Positions 37,193-45,854 of a stretch of DNA of 64,000 nucleotides are shown piece by piece. The notes under the pieces were generated by a model, which saw nothing but the letters and a program-made list of their open reading frames with translations, searched no databases and was not told the DNA's origin. This DNA is from Bacteroidota bacterium. GTDB taxonomy: Bacteria; Bacteroidota; Bacteroidia; Chitinophagales; Chitinophagaceae. The stretch is from assembly GCA_018267515.1 (NCBI GenBank), contig JAFDYJ010000003.1:1-64000 (forward strand), written 5' to 3'. Every line of letters starts with the position of its first letter. Position 1 is the stretch's first letter. Position numbers and translations under genes: made by a program.

Positions 37193-40100
37193 TTACGATT
37201 TTATAAATTTTAAAGTTACCGGTGTATTAGAGTCAACTGATACATGAACGAAATAAACGCCCTGTGCATAGGAGCTTACATTCACCTGTTTTGTTATTGT
37301 AAACTGATCTCTGGAGAATTCTTCCTGATAAACAAGATTGCCAACAGAGTTGTAAATTTTAATGAAACCAAAGCTCTTCTGATTAGCCCCTATGATTTCA
37401 ATATTGATTAAATCACTTGCCGGGTTAGGATATAATTTTGCGGATGCTTCAACTGCATTCCGGTTGGGTGAGTTTTCTACAGTAACCTGTATCGTGTCTT
37501 TTCCTTTCATACCGTTACTGGCTGTAACTGTCAGCACAAATTGATAAATGCCGGCCACCAGGTTTTGAACAGAGGTCTGTGCATTTGTTGAAGATGTAAT
37601 CGTTGATGCTTGTGGCCCGGATATCTGTGCCCATGAATAGGAGGTTATGCTTCCGGTAGTGATGCTGCCACTACCGGTTAATGAAACGCTATTAACAGGT
37701 AATACAATAGTCAAATCCTTTCCTGCATTTGCAACAGGAACAGCAGGAGGTAAAGCCGCATTTACTGTTACGCTGATAAGGTCAGTTGCTGTAGCTCCTG
37801 AATTATCTGTAACGGTTAGTTGGAATACATACACACCTTGTATGAGATTGTTTACTGAGGTTTGCTTTTGGGCTGGTGAAACTATTGAATACTGTGAAGG
37901 TCCTGCAATCCGGGTCCATAAGTATGAGCTGATCGTTCCATCCGGATCACTTCCATTTCCTGAAAGCGTAATGCTGTTTACCGGCAGTGTAATAGTTTGA
38001 TCGGGTCCTGCATTTGCAGAAGGAGATTTATTCGGGGCCGGGTTTACGGTTACAGATACTATTGCAGTAGCTGTACTTCCACGATTATCCGTGACTCTTA
38101 ATTGGAACTGGTAAGTACCCTGTACCAGGTTGTTTACTACGGTTTGCGCCTGTGATGGAGAAACGATATTAAACTGTACCGGTCCGGAAATTTTTGTCCA
38201 TTGATAGGAAACAATAGACCCATCCGGATCATTGCCACTACCGGAAAGAGTGATAGTATTTGTAGGCAGTGTTATGTTCTGATTTGCACCTGCATTAGCT
38301 GATGGTGTTTGATTGGGTGCCGGATTTACAGTTACATTTACCGTTGAGGTTGCAGTGGCACCGAGGTTATCAGTTACTTTTAACTGGAATTGATAAACTC
38401 CCTGTGCCAGGTTATTAATCACTGTTTGTGCTTGTGAAGGAGAAACTATATAAAACTGATCAGGGCCGGAAATTTTTGTCCATTGATAAAAAATAATGCT
38501 TCCATCAGGATCGGAACCACTTCCGGAAAGCGTAACGCTTTTAGTGGGTAATGTGATATTTTGATTAGTACCTGCATTTGCGGTTGGTAATTGATTGGGT
38601 GCAGCATTTACAGTTACATTTACCGTTGAGGTTGCAGTGGCACCGAGATTATCAGTCACTCTTAATTGGAACTGGTAAGTACCCTGTACCAGGTTGTTTA
38701 CAACAGTTTGCGCCTGTGATGGAGAAACGATATTAAACTGTGCCGGACCGGAAATCTTTGTCCACAGATAAGAAGCAATTGAACCATCCGAATCATTACC
38801 ACTCCCGGTAAGAGTGATGCTATTTGCTGGCAGTGTGATATTTTGGTTGGAACCAGCATTAGCAGTAGGCGATTGATTAGGTACAGGATTTACAGTTACC
38901 GTGACTGTATCTTTACCTGTCGCACCCTGATTATCCGTTACTGTCAATTCAAATTGATAAGTGCCCAGTACTAAGTTGTTGATAGTGGTATTAGCTTGTA
39001 AAGGTGAAACAATATTAAATTGGGCTGGCCCTGAAATATTTACCCACTCATAAGAAACTATATTCCCATCAGGATCCCAACCACTTCCTGAAATTGTCAC
39101 AGAACTATTGGGAAGATTAATGGAATGATCAGCGCCGGCATTTGCAGAAGGACTTTGATTAGGAGCCGGGTTTACTGTAATGGTAACAAATGCAGTACCT
39201 GTAGTACCGGAATTATCTGTTACGGTTAATTGAAATTGATAGTTGCCCTGTACCAGGCCGGTAATGTCAGTTTGGGATTGATCCGGTGATACAATATTAA
39301 AAGAATCAGGCCCGGAAATTTTGCTCCATTGATAAGATTCAATAGTGCCATCAGGATCATTTCCACTACCGATTAAAGTAACCGAGTTTAATGGTAATGT
39401 AATGTTCTGGTCAGTACCTGCATCGGCAATAGGTGATTGATTTTGAGCCGGACTAACAATTATACTAACAATGTCAATTCCTGTAGCTCCCTGGTCGTCA
39501 GTTACTGTTAGTTGGAATTGATAAGTACCTTCTATCAGATTGTCCACAAGGGTTTGGTCTTGTGAAGGCGAAATGATATTAAATGAATCAGGGCCGGAAA
39601 TCTTTGTCCAGGAATACGAAACTATAGTACCATCTCCATCAGTCCCACTTCCTGTGAGAGATATGCTGTTTGTCGGTAAAGTGATGTTTTGATTAATGCC
39701 GGCATCTGCAACCGGAAGCTGATTTGAGCTTGAACTGACAGTAATAATGATAATATCAATTCCTGTTGCCCCAGAATTATCAGTTACTATTAACTGAAAT
39801 TGGTAAATGCCTTCTAACAAATTTTCAATAACAGTTTGATCCTGTGAAGGAGAAACAATGTTAAAGGAATCGGGTCCGGAAATTTTAGTCCATTGATAAG
39901 AGATTATAGACCCGTCAGGATCATTTCCACTGCCGGAAACGGTAACACTATCAATCGGCAACGTGATATTAAGATTAGTCCCAGCATCAGCTGTTGGTGG
40001 AATGTTAGCCGGATTTACAGTAATTTGTAAAGTATCTCTTCCATATGCACCATCATTATCCCGTACTCTTAACTCATAGCTGTAAACTCCGATACTAAGA

Positions 40101-43100
40101 CCGGTAACAGTTGTGGTTGCTGAGTAATTATTTGTGATGTTCCCTGAGTTAGGTCCGGAAATTTTTCTCCATCTGTAAGAAGTGATATTGCCATCAGGGT
40201 CATTTCCGATTCCAGAAAGAGTAACACTATTTGTGGGTAATGTTATATTTTGGTCGAGGCCGGCGATTGCAGTAGGGGGTTGGTTAGGGGAAGAGCTGAT
40301 AGTAACGGTTACTATTGAGGTTCCAGTAGCTCCCAGGTTGTCAGTAACTGTCAGCTGGAATTGATAAGTTCCCTGCACCAAATTGTTTATAGTGGTTTGT
40401 GCTTGAGAGGGTGAAACGATATTAAACTGTGCCGGCCCTGAGATTTTTGTCCATGAATATGATTCAATAGTTCCGTCAGGATCTGAAGCACTTCCGAGTA
40501 AAGAAACACTATTATTGGGTAGTACAAGGTTTTGATTTGGACCTGCATTAGCAGTTGGAGGCTGGTTTACAGGGTTTACAATAATCCGGACAGTGTCAAT
40601 CCCGGTAGCACCCATATTATCTGTTACAGTTAATAAGAATTGATAAGTACCCTGTATCAAATTATTAATTACTGTTTGTGCTTGTGAAGGTGAAACGATA
40701 TTAAATTGTGCCGGTCCTGAGATTTTTGTCCATTGATAAGAAGCAATGCTTCCATCTGGGTCGCTTCCATTACCTGTTATAGTAAGACTGTTTGTGGGTA
40801 ATGATAAATTCTGATCAGCACCTGCATTGGCAACGGGCGACTGATTTGCAGCAGGGTTTACTGTAATTGTTACAGTCGCAGTTGCAGATGCCCCGAGATT
40901 ATCGGTAACTTTTAATTGAAACTGATAAACGCCTTGAGCCAGGTTATTTACTACAGTTTGTGACTGAGTTGGTGAAATAATATTGAATTGACCGGGGCCT
41001 GAAATTTTTGTCCATTGATAAGAAGCAATACTTCCATCCGGATCACTTCCACTTCCAAGCAGGGTAATACTATTTACGGGTAATGTAATATTTTGATTTG
41101 CTCCAACATTTACGATTGGAGGTTGATTGGCAGCAGGATTTACAGTTACAGTTACTGTTGAAGTTGCTGTTGCGCCGAGATTGTCGGTAACTTTTAATTG
41201 AAATTGATAAACGCCCAGCTCCAGGTTATTGATTACGGTTTGCGATTGTGATGGAGAAACAATTGTAAATTGAGAAGGGCCGGAAATTTTTGACCATTGA
41301 TAGGAAGCAATATTCCCATCCGGATCACTTCCACTCCCGATAAGAGTGACTGTATTGATAGGCAAACTAATATTCTGGTTAGAGCCGGCATTGGCTGTTG
41401 GAGATTGATTGGGAGCCGGGTTCACAGTTACCGTAACAGTAGAAGTTGCGGTTGCACCCGAATTGTCGGTTACTTTTAACTGGAATTGGTAAACACCTTG
41501 TACCAGGCTGTTGATAACCGTTTGTGCCTGGGAAGAAGAGACGATATTGAATTGTGAAGGACCTGAAATTTTTGTCCACTGATAAGAACTAATACTTCCA
41601 TCCGGATCACTACCGCTGCCTATAAGCGTGACACTGTTAATAGGTAAAGTGATATTTTGGTTTGACCCGGCATTGGCTGTAGGAGCCTGATTTGAAGCAG
41701 CATTCACGGTAACTGTTACAACATCCGTTCCGGTAGCACCCAAATTGTCGGTAACTTTCAGTTGAAATTGGTAAACACCCTGCACCAGGTTGTTGATCAC
41801 TGTTTGTGCTTGTGTCGGAGAAACTATTGTGAACTGAGAAGGTCCGGAAATTTTAGTCCATTGATAAGAAGCAATGCTTCCATCAGGATCAGAGCCGCTG
41901 CCAGCGAGTGTAACAGAACTATTAGGCAAAAAAAAATTCTGGTCAGGACCAGCGTTGGCTACGGGGGACTGGTTTGAGATTTCTCCGGAAACATATATGA
42001 GGACTATAGAGGAATAAGGTTCCAGTGTAACGGATCCTGTGTAGGTTTTTGAATCAATTCCCATATATGTGGCTCCGAGATTGATTGTTTTCGAGGATGA
42101 AGTTGCGTTGTATTCAAATCTCAGGTCATTTACATTGCTGATTGTTTTGGGAGATGCTTTGGAATTGCCATCCTGGCCGCTATAAGATTGCCATCCTGCC
42201 AATGTATTATCCGTTCCCGGTATTGACAAAGTAGCTGGTTCGTTTATTGGCCTGGCATAGTAGTTATTATTTGCCACACCGAGACTAAGCACATCATTTT
42301 TGATTGAAGAAAAACCTAAAGTTCTTTGGTTAGAAGTTCTGGAAACGAAAATATTGCCTTTTAGGTCTATATTTCTAATAGGATCTGATTCAGAAATGTA
42401 GTCGTGGTAAAAGTGAATTTGTCCATAGTTATTATTGTAACTGGTATTATCATAAATATTAATTTCATGAGAATTATGAATATAAATTCCCCTGGTTGAA
42501 CCATTAGCTACAGTATTACCGGTAATTGTAAGATTATAGGTGCCATCATCTGTATATATGCCCTCTGCATAGTTTGAACCATTATTGGTGCCATAAGGAT
42601 TACCAATGCCATCTAAAACAATATTTTGAGAAACAACACTACCCGAATTATCGGTGCCATAGGTATATATTCCGGCTCCGTCATCTTTTGTCATGCAAAA
42701 ATTATGAATAAAATTTCTACTGAAGTTGATATTCTTTCCGGCAAACCATGCTGCTGTATAGCCTATGGAATCCAGTTCATTGTTTGAAAAAGTACTATTG
42801 TCGCCTATCTTTAACACACCAACATATTGTTGATCTCCGTTTTGCCCCATACCCGCAACTACTCCAATATTCTTAATCAAATTATTTGTAATGGTACAAT
42901 TGGTTGCACGTTTTTGGATTATTCCATTATTATTGATATTACTGATTGTAGAATTTGTAATTGTTATATTTCTTGTTCTATTCTCCACAAGTCCGGCATC
43001 TGTCATTACAATTCCATCTTGTCCTGAGTTAGAAATAATGCAATTATCTATCGTAATATATTGCGTTATGTTAAGGAAAATAGAGATTTTGTTGGAACCT

Positions 43101-43957
43101 GTAAATGTCAGATTCTTGAATGTGATATAACTCTGATTAGAGAGATCGACAAGTATATCTGCAGTTGCAATCTGAACTCCGGATGGTGTACCTGAACTAT
43201 AGATTCCTAATTTTCTTGTTGAGGTATTATAATACCATTCGCCCTGCCGTGTGCAGGCATTTCTATGATTTTGAAAAAAGAAACCCCAATCAGTTTGAAC
43301 ATCATAATACGGGTCACTATTAGAGAAATAAACAGTAGATCCTGAATTGGAAGATATGTTATCGACATCGGTTATCCAGTGATTACGCCTTGTTACTATC
43401 TGGCCCCCTGAAAAATCTTTAGCACCGGACAAGCCACTGCTTGTGATTGATGAATTTCCAGAGTGTGAATCGGTATTTAGATAACCCTGGTTTGGTTCGG
43501 TAATCTTTGGCCATCTTCCTATAGGTTGAAATGAACCATTTATGGTTACCATATTCAGCATGGCAGATGAAGATGAAATTTCGTTTGTGGATTCCCATAA
43601 ATTAGATCCAATGTTTGTCCACGATGTCACAGGGGTAAAACCGGAAATGACAGGTTTAGCTCCTGTTCCATAAGATGCAATAACAATAGGGTTGCCTGAA
43701 GAGCCCGATCTGTTTAAGATTATATTGCCATAAAATGTATCACCGCATTTAAATAAAACTGAATCTCCGGGTCTCAAACTTGAAAAAAATGAATTCAGTT
43801 TGCTGATAGACTGCCAGGGTGTAGATGGGTTTTGTGCTTGTGAGCTCGAGTAGGAATCACTACCACCTGATGATGAGAAATAGTAATTCGTGGCATAAAT
43901 TGAATTCACAAATAAACTAAGCCAGGCAGATAATAAAAAGGTTAGCGGTTTTTTCAT
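37193..43957 (-). CDS. Giant T9SS-secreted protein: beta-helix plus 16 PKD-like repeats
   Basis: A 2254-residue surface or secreted protein. A signal peptide (residues 1-22, ending SIYATN) is followed by a right-handed parallel beta-helix region (about 25-560), with repeated NITITNSTISNI and NNLTITGNT-like turns as in polysaccharide lyases and adhesins. A beta-sandwich linker follows, then 16 tandem PKD/REJ-like domains (about 662-2160; typical unit SDPDGSIASYQWTKISGP). The final 90 residues are a type IX sorting domain (AKLYPNPASD, GVYFVHVS). I infer an adhesin or a polymer-binding enzyme; no catalytic residues could be assigned. It is divergent from the polysaccharide locus across a 1.1-kb gap. 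Confidence 0.92.
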   Translation of the reverse strand: MKKPLTFLLSAWLSLFVNSIYATNYYFSSSGGSDSYSSSQAQNPSTPWQSISKLNSFFSSLRPGDSVLFKCGDTFYGNIILNRSGSSGNPIVIASYGTGAKPVISGFTPVTSWTNIGSNLWESTNEISSSSAMLNMVTINGSFQPIGRWPKITEPNQGYLNTDSHSGNSSITSSGLSGAKDFSGGQIVTRRNHWITDVDNISSNSGSTVYFSNSDPYYDVQTDWGFFFQNHRNACTRQGEWYYNTSTRKLGIYSSGTPSGVQIATADILVDLSNQSYITFKNLTFTGSNKISIFLNITQYITIDNCIISNSGQDGIVMTDAGLVENRTRNITITNSTISNINNNGIIQKRATNCTITNNLIKNIGVVAGMGQNGDQQYVGVLKIGDNSTFSNNELDSIGYTAAWFAGKNINFSRNFIHNFCMTKDDGAGIYTYGTDNSGSVVSQNIVLDGIGNPYGTNNGSNYAEGIYTDDGTYNLTITGNTVANGSTRGIYIHNSHEINIYDNTSYNNNYGQIHFYHDYISESDPIRNIDLKGNIFVSRTSNQRTLGFSSIKNDVLSLGVANNNYYARPINEPATLSIPGTDNTLAGWQSYSGQDGNSKASPKTISNVNDLRFEYNATSSSKTINLGATYMGIDSKTYTGSVTLEPYSSIVLIYVSGEISNQSPVANAGPDQNFFLPNSSVTLAGSGSDPDGSIASYQWTKISGPSQFTIVSPTQAQTVINNLVQGVYQFQLKVTDNLGATGTDVVTVTVNAASNQAPTANAGSNQNITLPINSVTLIGSGSDPDGSISSYQWTKISGPSQFNIVSSSQAQTVINSLVQGVYQFQLKVTDNSGATATSTVTVTVNPAPNQSPTANAGSNQNISLPINTVTLIGSGSDPDGNIASYQWSKISGPSQFTIVSPSQSQTVINNLELGVYQFQLKVTDNLGATATSTVTVTVNPAANQPPIVNVGANQNITLPVNSITLLGSGSDPDGSIASYQWTKISGPGQFNIISPTQSQTVVNNLAQGVYQFQLKVTDNLGASATATVTITVNPAANQSPVANAGADQNLSLPTNSLTITGNGSDPDGSIASYQWTKISGPAQFNIVSPSQAQTVINNLIQGTYQFLLTVTDNMGATGIDTVRIIVNPVNQPPTANAGPNQNLVLPNNSVSLLGSASDPDGTIESYSWTKISGPAQFNIVSPSQAQTTINNLVQGTYQFQLTVTDNLGATGTSIVTVTISSSPNQPPTAIAGLDQNITLPTNSVTLSGIGNDPDGNITSYRWRKISGPNSGNITNNYSATTTVTGLSIGVYSYELRVRDNDGAYGRDTLQITVNPANIPPTADAGTNLNITLPIDSVTVSGSGNDPDGSIISYQWTKISGPDSFNIVSPSQDQTVIENLLEGIYQFQLIVTDNSGATGIDIIIITVSSSSNQLPVADAGINQNITLPTNSISLTGSGTDGDGTIVSYSWTKISGPDSFNIISPSQDQTLVDNLIEGTYQFQLTVTDDQGATGIDIVSIIVSPAQNQSPIADAGTDQNITLPLNSVTLIGSGNDPDGTIESYQWSKISGPDSFNIVSPDQSQTDITGLVQGNYQFQLTVTDNSGTTGTAFVTITVNPAPNQSPSANAGADHSINLPNSSVTISGSGWDPDGNIVSYEWVNISGPAQFNIVSPLQANTTINNLVLGTYQFELTVTDNQGATGKDTVTVTVNPVPNQSPTANAGSNQNITLPANSITLTGSGNDSDGSIASYLWTKISGPAQFNIVSPSQAQTVVNNLVQGTYQFQLRVTDNLGATATSTVNVTVNAAPNQLPTANAGTNQNITLPTKSVTLSGSGSDPDGSIIFYQWTKISGPDQFYIVSPSQAQTVINNLAQGVYQFQLKVTDNLGATATSTVNVTVNPAPNQTPSANAGANQNITLPTNTITLSGSGNDPDGSIVSYQWTKISGPVQFNIVSPSQAQTVVNNLVQGTYQFQLRVTDNRGSTATAIVSVTVNPAPNKSPSANAGPDQTITLPVNSITLSGNGSDPDGTISSYLWTRIAGPSQYSIVSPAQKQTSVNNLIQGVYVFQLTVTDNSGATATDLISVTVNAALPPAVPVANAGKDLTIVLPVNSVSLTGSGSITTGSITSYSWAQISGPQASTITSSTNAQTSVQNLVAGIYQFVLTVTASNGMKGKDTIQVTVENSPNRNAVEASAKLYPNPASDLINIEIIGANQKSFGFIKIYNSVGNLVYQEEFSRDQFTITKQVNVSSYAQGVYFVHVSVDSNTPVTLKFIKS
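37475..41974 (-). repeat. Tandem array of 16 PKD-domain coding repeats
   Basis: About 4.5 kb made of 16 units of roughly 280 bases (about 93 residues each). Each unit begins NQ-P-ANAG, has a GSGSDPDG calcium-site-like turn, then WTKISGP, then TVINNLVQG and YQFQLKVTDNLGAT. Unit 7 (near 40,000-40,270, with SNYSATTTV in place of SPSQAQT) and unit 16 (SITTGSITSYSW) are the most divergent. High identity between units suggests repeated duplication and gene conversion; array length may vary between strains. Confidence 0.9.
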
Positions 43958-45046
43958 AGCAAATTTTTAGCAGGTCGGATTTTTATAAATAATAGGGCGT
44001 GAAAGGTATTTTAAGATATAAGAATGACAAGTCACAACGAAGTGAAATCTTTTCACATAATCAAGCGTTTTTTCCACAGGAAAACTACGAGGGATCAGCT
44101 TTGAAAGTGATACCACTTCTTTGTTGTTGGTTATATAAATCAAATACTTTTTTATTGGTAATTCCAGGAGCCAAATAGTAAAGTGAAAAAGGTTTTTGAA
44201 ATTCGGATTTGAAATCGATTGTTGATAAGTTGAATAATATACTTCTATATCCGGATTTAATTTCGGATTGAAATTCAAAGCAATGAATGGGAGAGTGGGA
44301 TGAAATGAATTTGTTTCAATTAATAACTTTTCCGGAGAAGACGGTTTTAGAAAAGGGATACAAAACCAATAAGGGTAAAAAACAGTTTTCAACGGGCTCA
44401 ATTTGGTTTATAAAAAGGATATTGACATTTTTTCAACACTTGCACTCATCACATTTTCAGGCTAATCTTAATTCCAAAAACAATGCCAATATGAGTGTTG
44501 TATAGCTGTCAGATTTCCCCAAAGAATTACCAATTGAAACAAACATTTTATCTCTTTTAACAATCGTATTTCTTCATCGTATTTTTTCGATTCAATGAAT
44601 TCCTGAATGAGTTAAAAGAACGAATGATGAAGTTTATTCACCAGCACATCTCTTTTCTGTAATTAAGAATACGGTAGTAAAATTTTTTGTATCGTAGTTT
44701 TACGATACGGGTTGAACTAAAAAAAAGCTTTGAAAAAACTATTTCTGATTTGAATTAAAATTCTTGAAGTCTTTGAAACAATAAAATGGCTACCTGGAGT
44801 TGTTCAATAACAAAAGTTGAAATGAGAGAATGAAAAAAAACAGAAATATATACTATTGTCAGTAAAATTACTATCTTGTGTAAAATTTCAGTGTTTACTT
44901 GTAAAATAATATTTATGCAATACTGATTTTTTTTATCTTCCAAAATCCTTAATAAAGACTGAATTCTTGCTAAATCCTCCTAGAAACACCATTTTAAAAA
45001 TGGGATCTGAAATTGATTCAAGTTTTTTTATTTTAAATTGTAATGA
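43958..45046. other. 1.09-kb gene-free region upstream of the polysaccharide locus
   Basis: Between the divergent giant gene and the Wza-like gene I find no convincing gene. A 144-codon minus-strand frame (43967-44401) looks random in composition and is not called. The stretch is AT-rich and must hold promoters for both sides. Its one distinct element is the perfect inverted repeat at 44689-44708. The length of the gap fits a large regulatory region or decayed DNA. Confidence 0.6.
44689..44708. repeat. Perfect 8-bp inverted repeat GTATCGTA-GTTT-TACGATAC
   Basis: Two exact 8-base arms around GTTT, inside the gene-free region 340 bases before the Wza-like gene. A T-run precedes it rather than following, so it does not look like a terminator on the plus strand; on the minus strand it runs into A's. 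An operator for a dimeric regulator is the better guess. Confidence 0.5.
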
Positions 45047-45832
45047 ATGAATATTCATAAAAGTTCTATAGGGCTAATAGCCATAGTAATTTCAGTGTTG
45101 TTGGTAAGCTGTGTAAATACCAGACAGGCAATTTATTTTAATGGGCTAAAAGATGGAACCATCGCTGCTAAAGCTCAGCCACCGGAATCTGTCATTCAAA
45201 AAAATGATTTGTTGAATATTTCTGTAAGTAGTTTAAATCCGGAGGCATCTGCAGTGTTTAATACTCCGAATGTCTATACTTATAATATGAATGGCGCTAA
45301 TGCAAATATGATTCAGGGGTATTTGGTAAACAGTGAAGGAGTAATTCAATTTCCGATATTAGGAAACTTAAAAGCTGCCGGCCAAACGAAAGAACAGCTG
45401 AAAGAAATGATAACTAAAAAGTTGGTAGATCAAAAACTTCTTACAGATCCAATTGTAACAGTCCGATTCCTGAATTTCAGAGTTACTGTTTTAGGTGAGG
45501 TAAACCATCCCGGAGTATTATCGGTTCCAAATGAAAAAATATCACTTTTAGAAGCTTTAGGATTGGCTGGTGATCTTACTATTTATGCCAAGAGGGATAA
45601 TGTTCTTGTAATTCGTGAGGATGACAACGGTGACAAGGAAATCAAAAGAGTTGACTTAAATACAACTGAGCTATTATCATCACCTTATTATTATCTGAGA
45701 TCTAATGACATAGTTTATGTGGAGCCTAATAAGTCGAAGGTTGCCAGTGCCGGCAGAGGCCAACAATGGATACCGGCTGTTTTAAGTGGATTATCACTGG
45801 TCGCAATTGTTGTAGATCGGATGGTTAGATAA
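45047..45832 (+). CDS. wza: Polysaccharide export outer-membrane lipoprotein (Wza-like)
   Basis: A 261-residue lipoprotein with a lipobox at LLVSC (Cys about residue 22). Residues of about 40-140 are the poly-export domain (VIQKNDLLNISVSSLNPEA, GYLVNSEGVIQFPILGN), residues of about 145-210 an SLBB domain (FRVTVLGEVNHPGVLSVPN, LLEALGLAGDLT), and a C-terminal hydrophobic segment (about 240-257) ends in DRMVR. In the family this forms the outer-membrane channel for the polymer. The start is the ATG at 45047; another ATG at 45043 meets a stop after five codons. It leads the polysaccharide locus and is followed 22 bases later by the Wzc-like kinase. Confidence 0.93.
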   Translation: MNIHKSSIGLIAIVISVLLVSCVNTRQAIYFNGLKDGTIAAKAQPPESVIQKNDLLNISVSSLNPEASAVFNTPNVYTYNMNGANANMIQGYLVNSEGVIQFPILGNLKAAGQTKEQLKEMITKKLVDQKLLTDPIVTVRFLNFRVTVLGEVNHPGVLSVPNEKISLLEALGLAGDLTIYAKRDNVLVIREDDNGDKEIKRVDLNTTELLSSPYYYLRSNDIVYVEPNKSKVASAGRGQQWIPAVLSGLSLVAIVVDRMVR

Positions 45833-45854
45833 TTTATAATTAAGAAATTCGTCT

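Noticed and set aside
41297..41977. Plus-strand frames of 60-71 codons opposite the PKD repeats
   Set aside because: They are shadows of the repeat coding strand and recur because the repeats recur.
37193..43957. Regular DNA repeats that might be a CRISPR array or transposon
   Set aside because: The repeats are about 280 bases, are coding and in frame, and match PKD-like protein domains with no spacers.
43967..44401. A 144-codon minus-strand frame next to the giant gene
   Set aside because: The composition looks random, no domain is visible, its stop lies 9 bases from the next start, and the overlapping plus-strand frame looks equally random.
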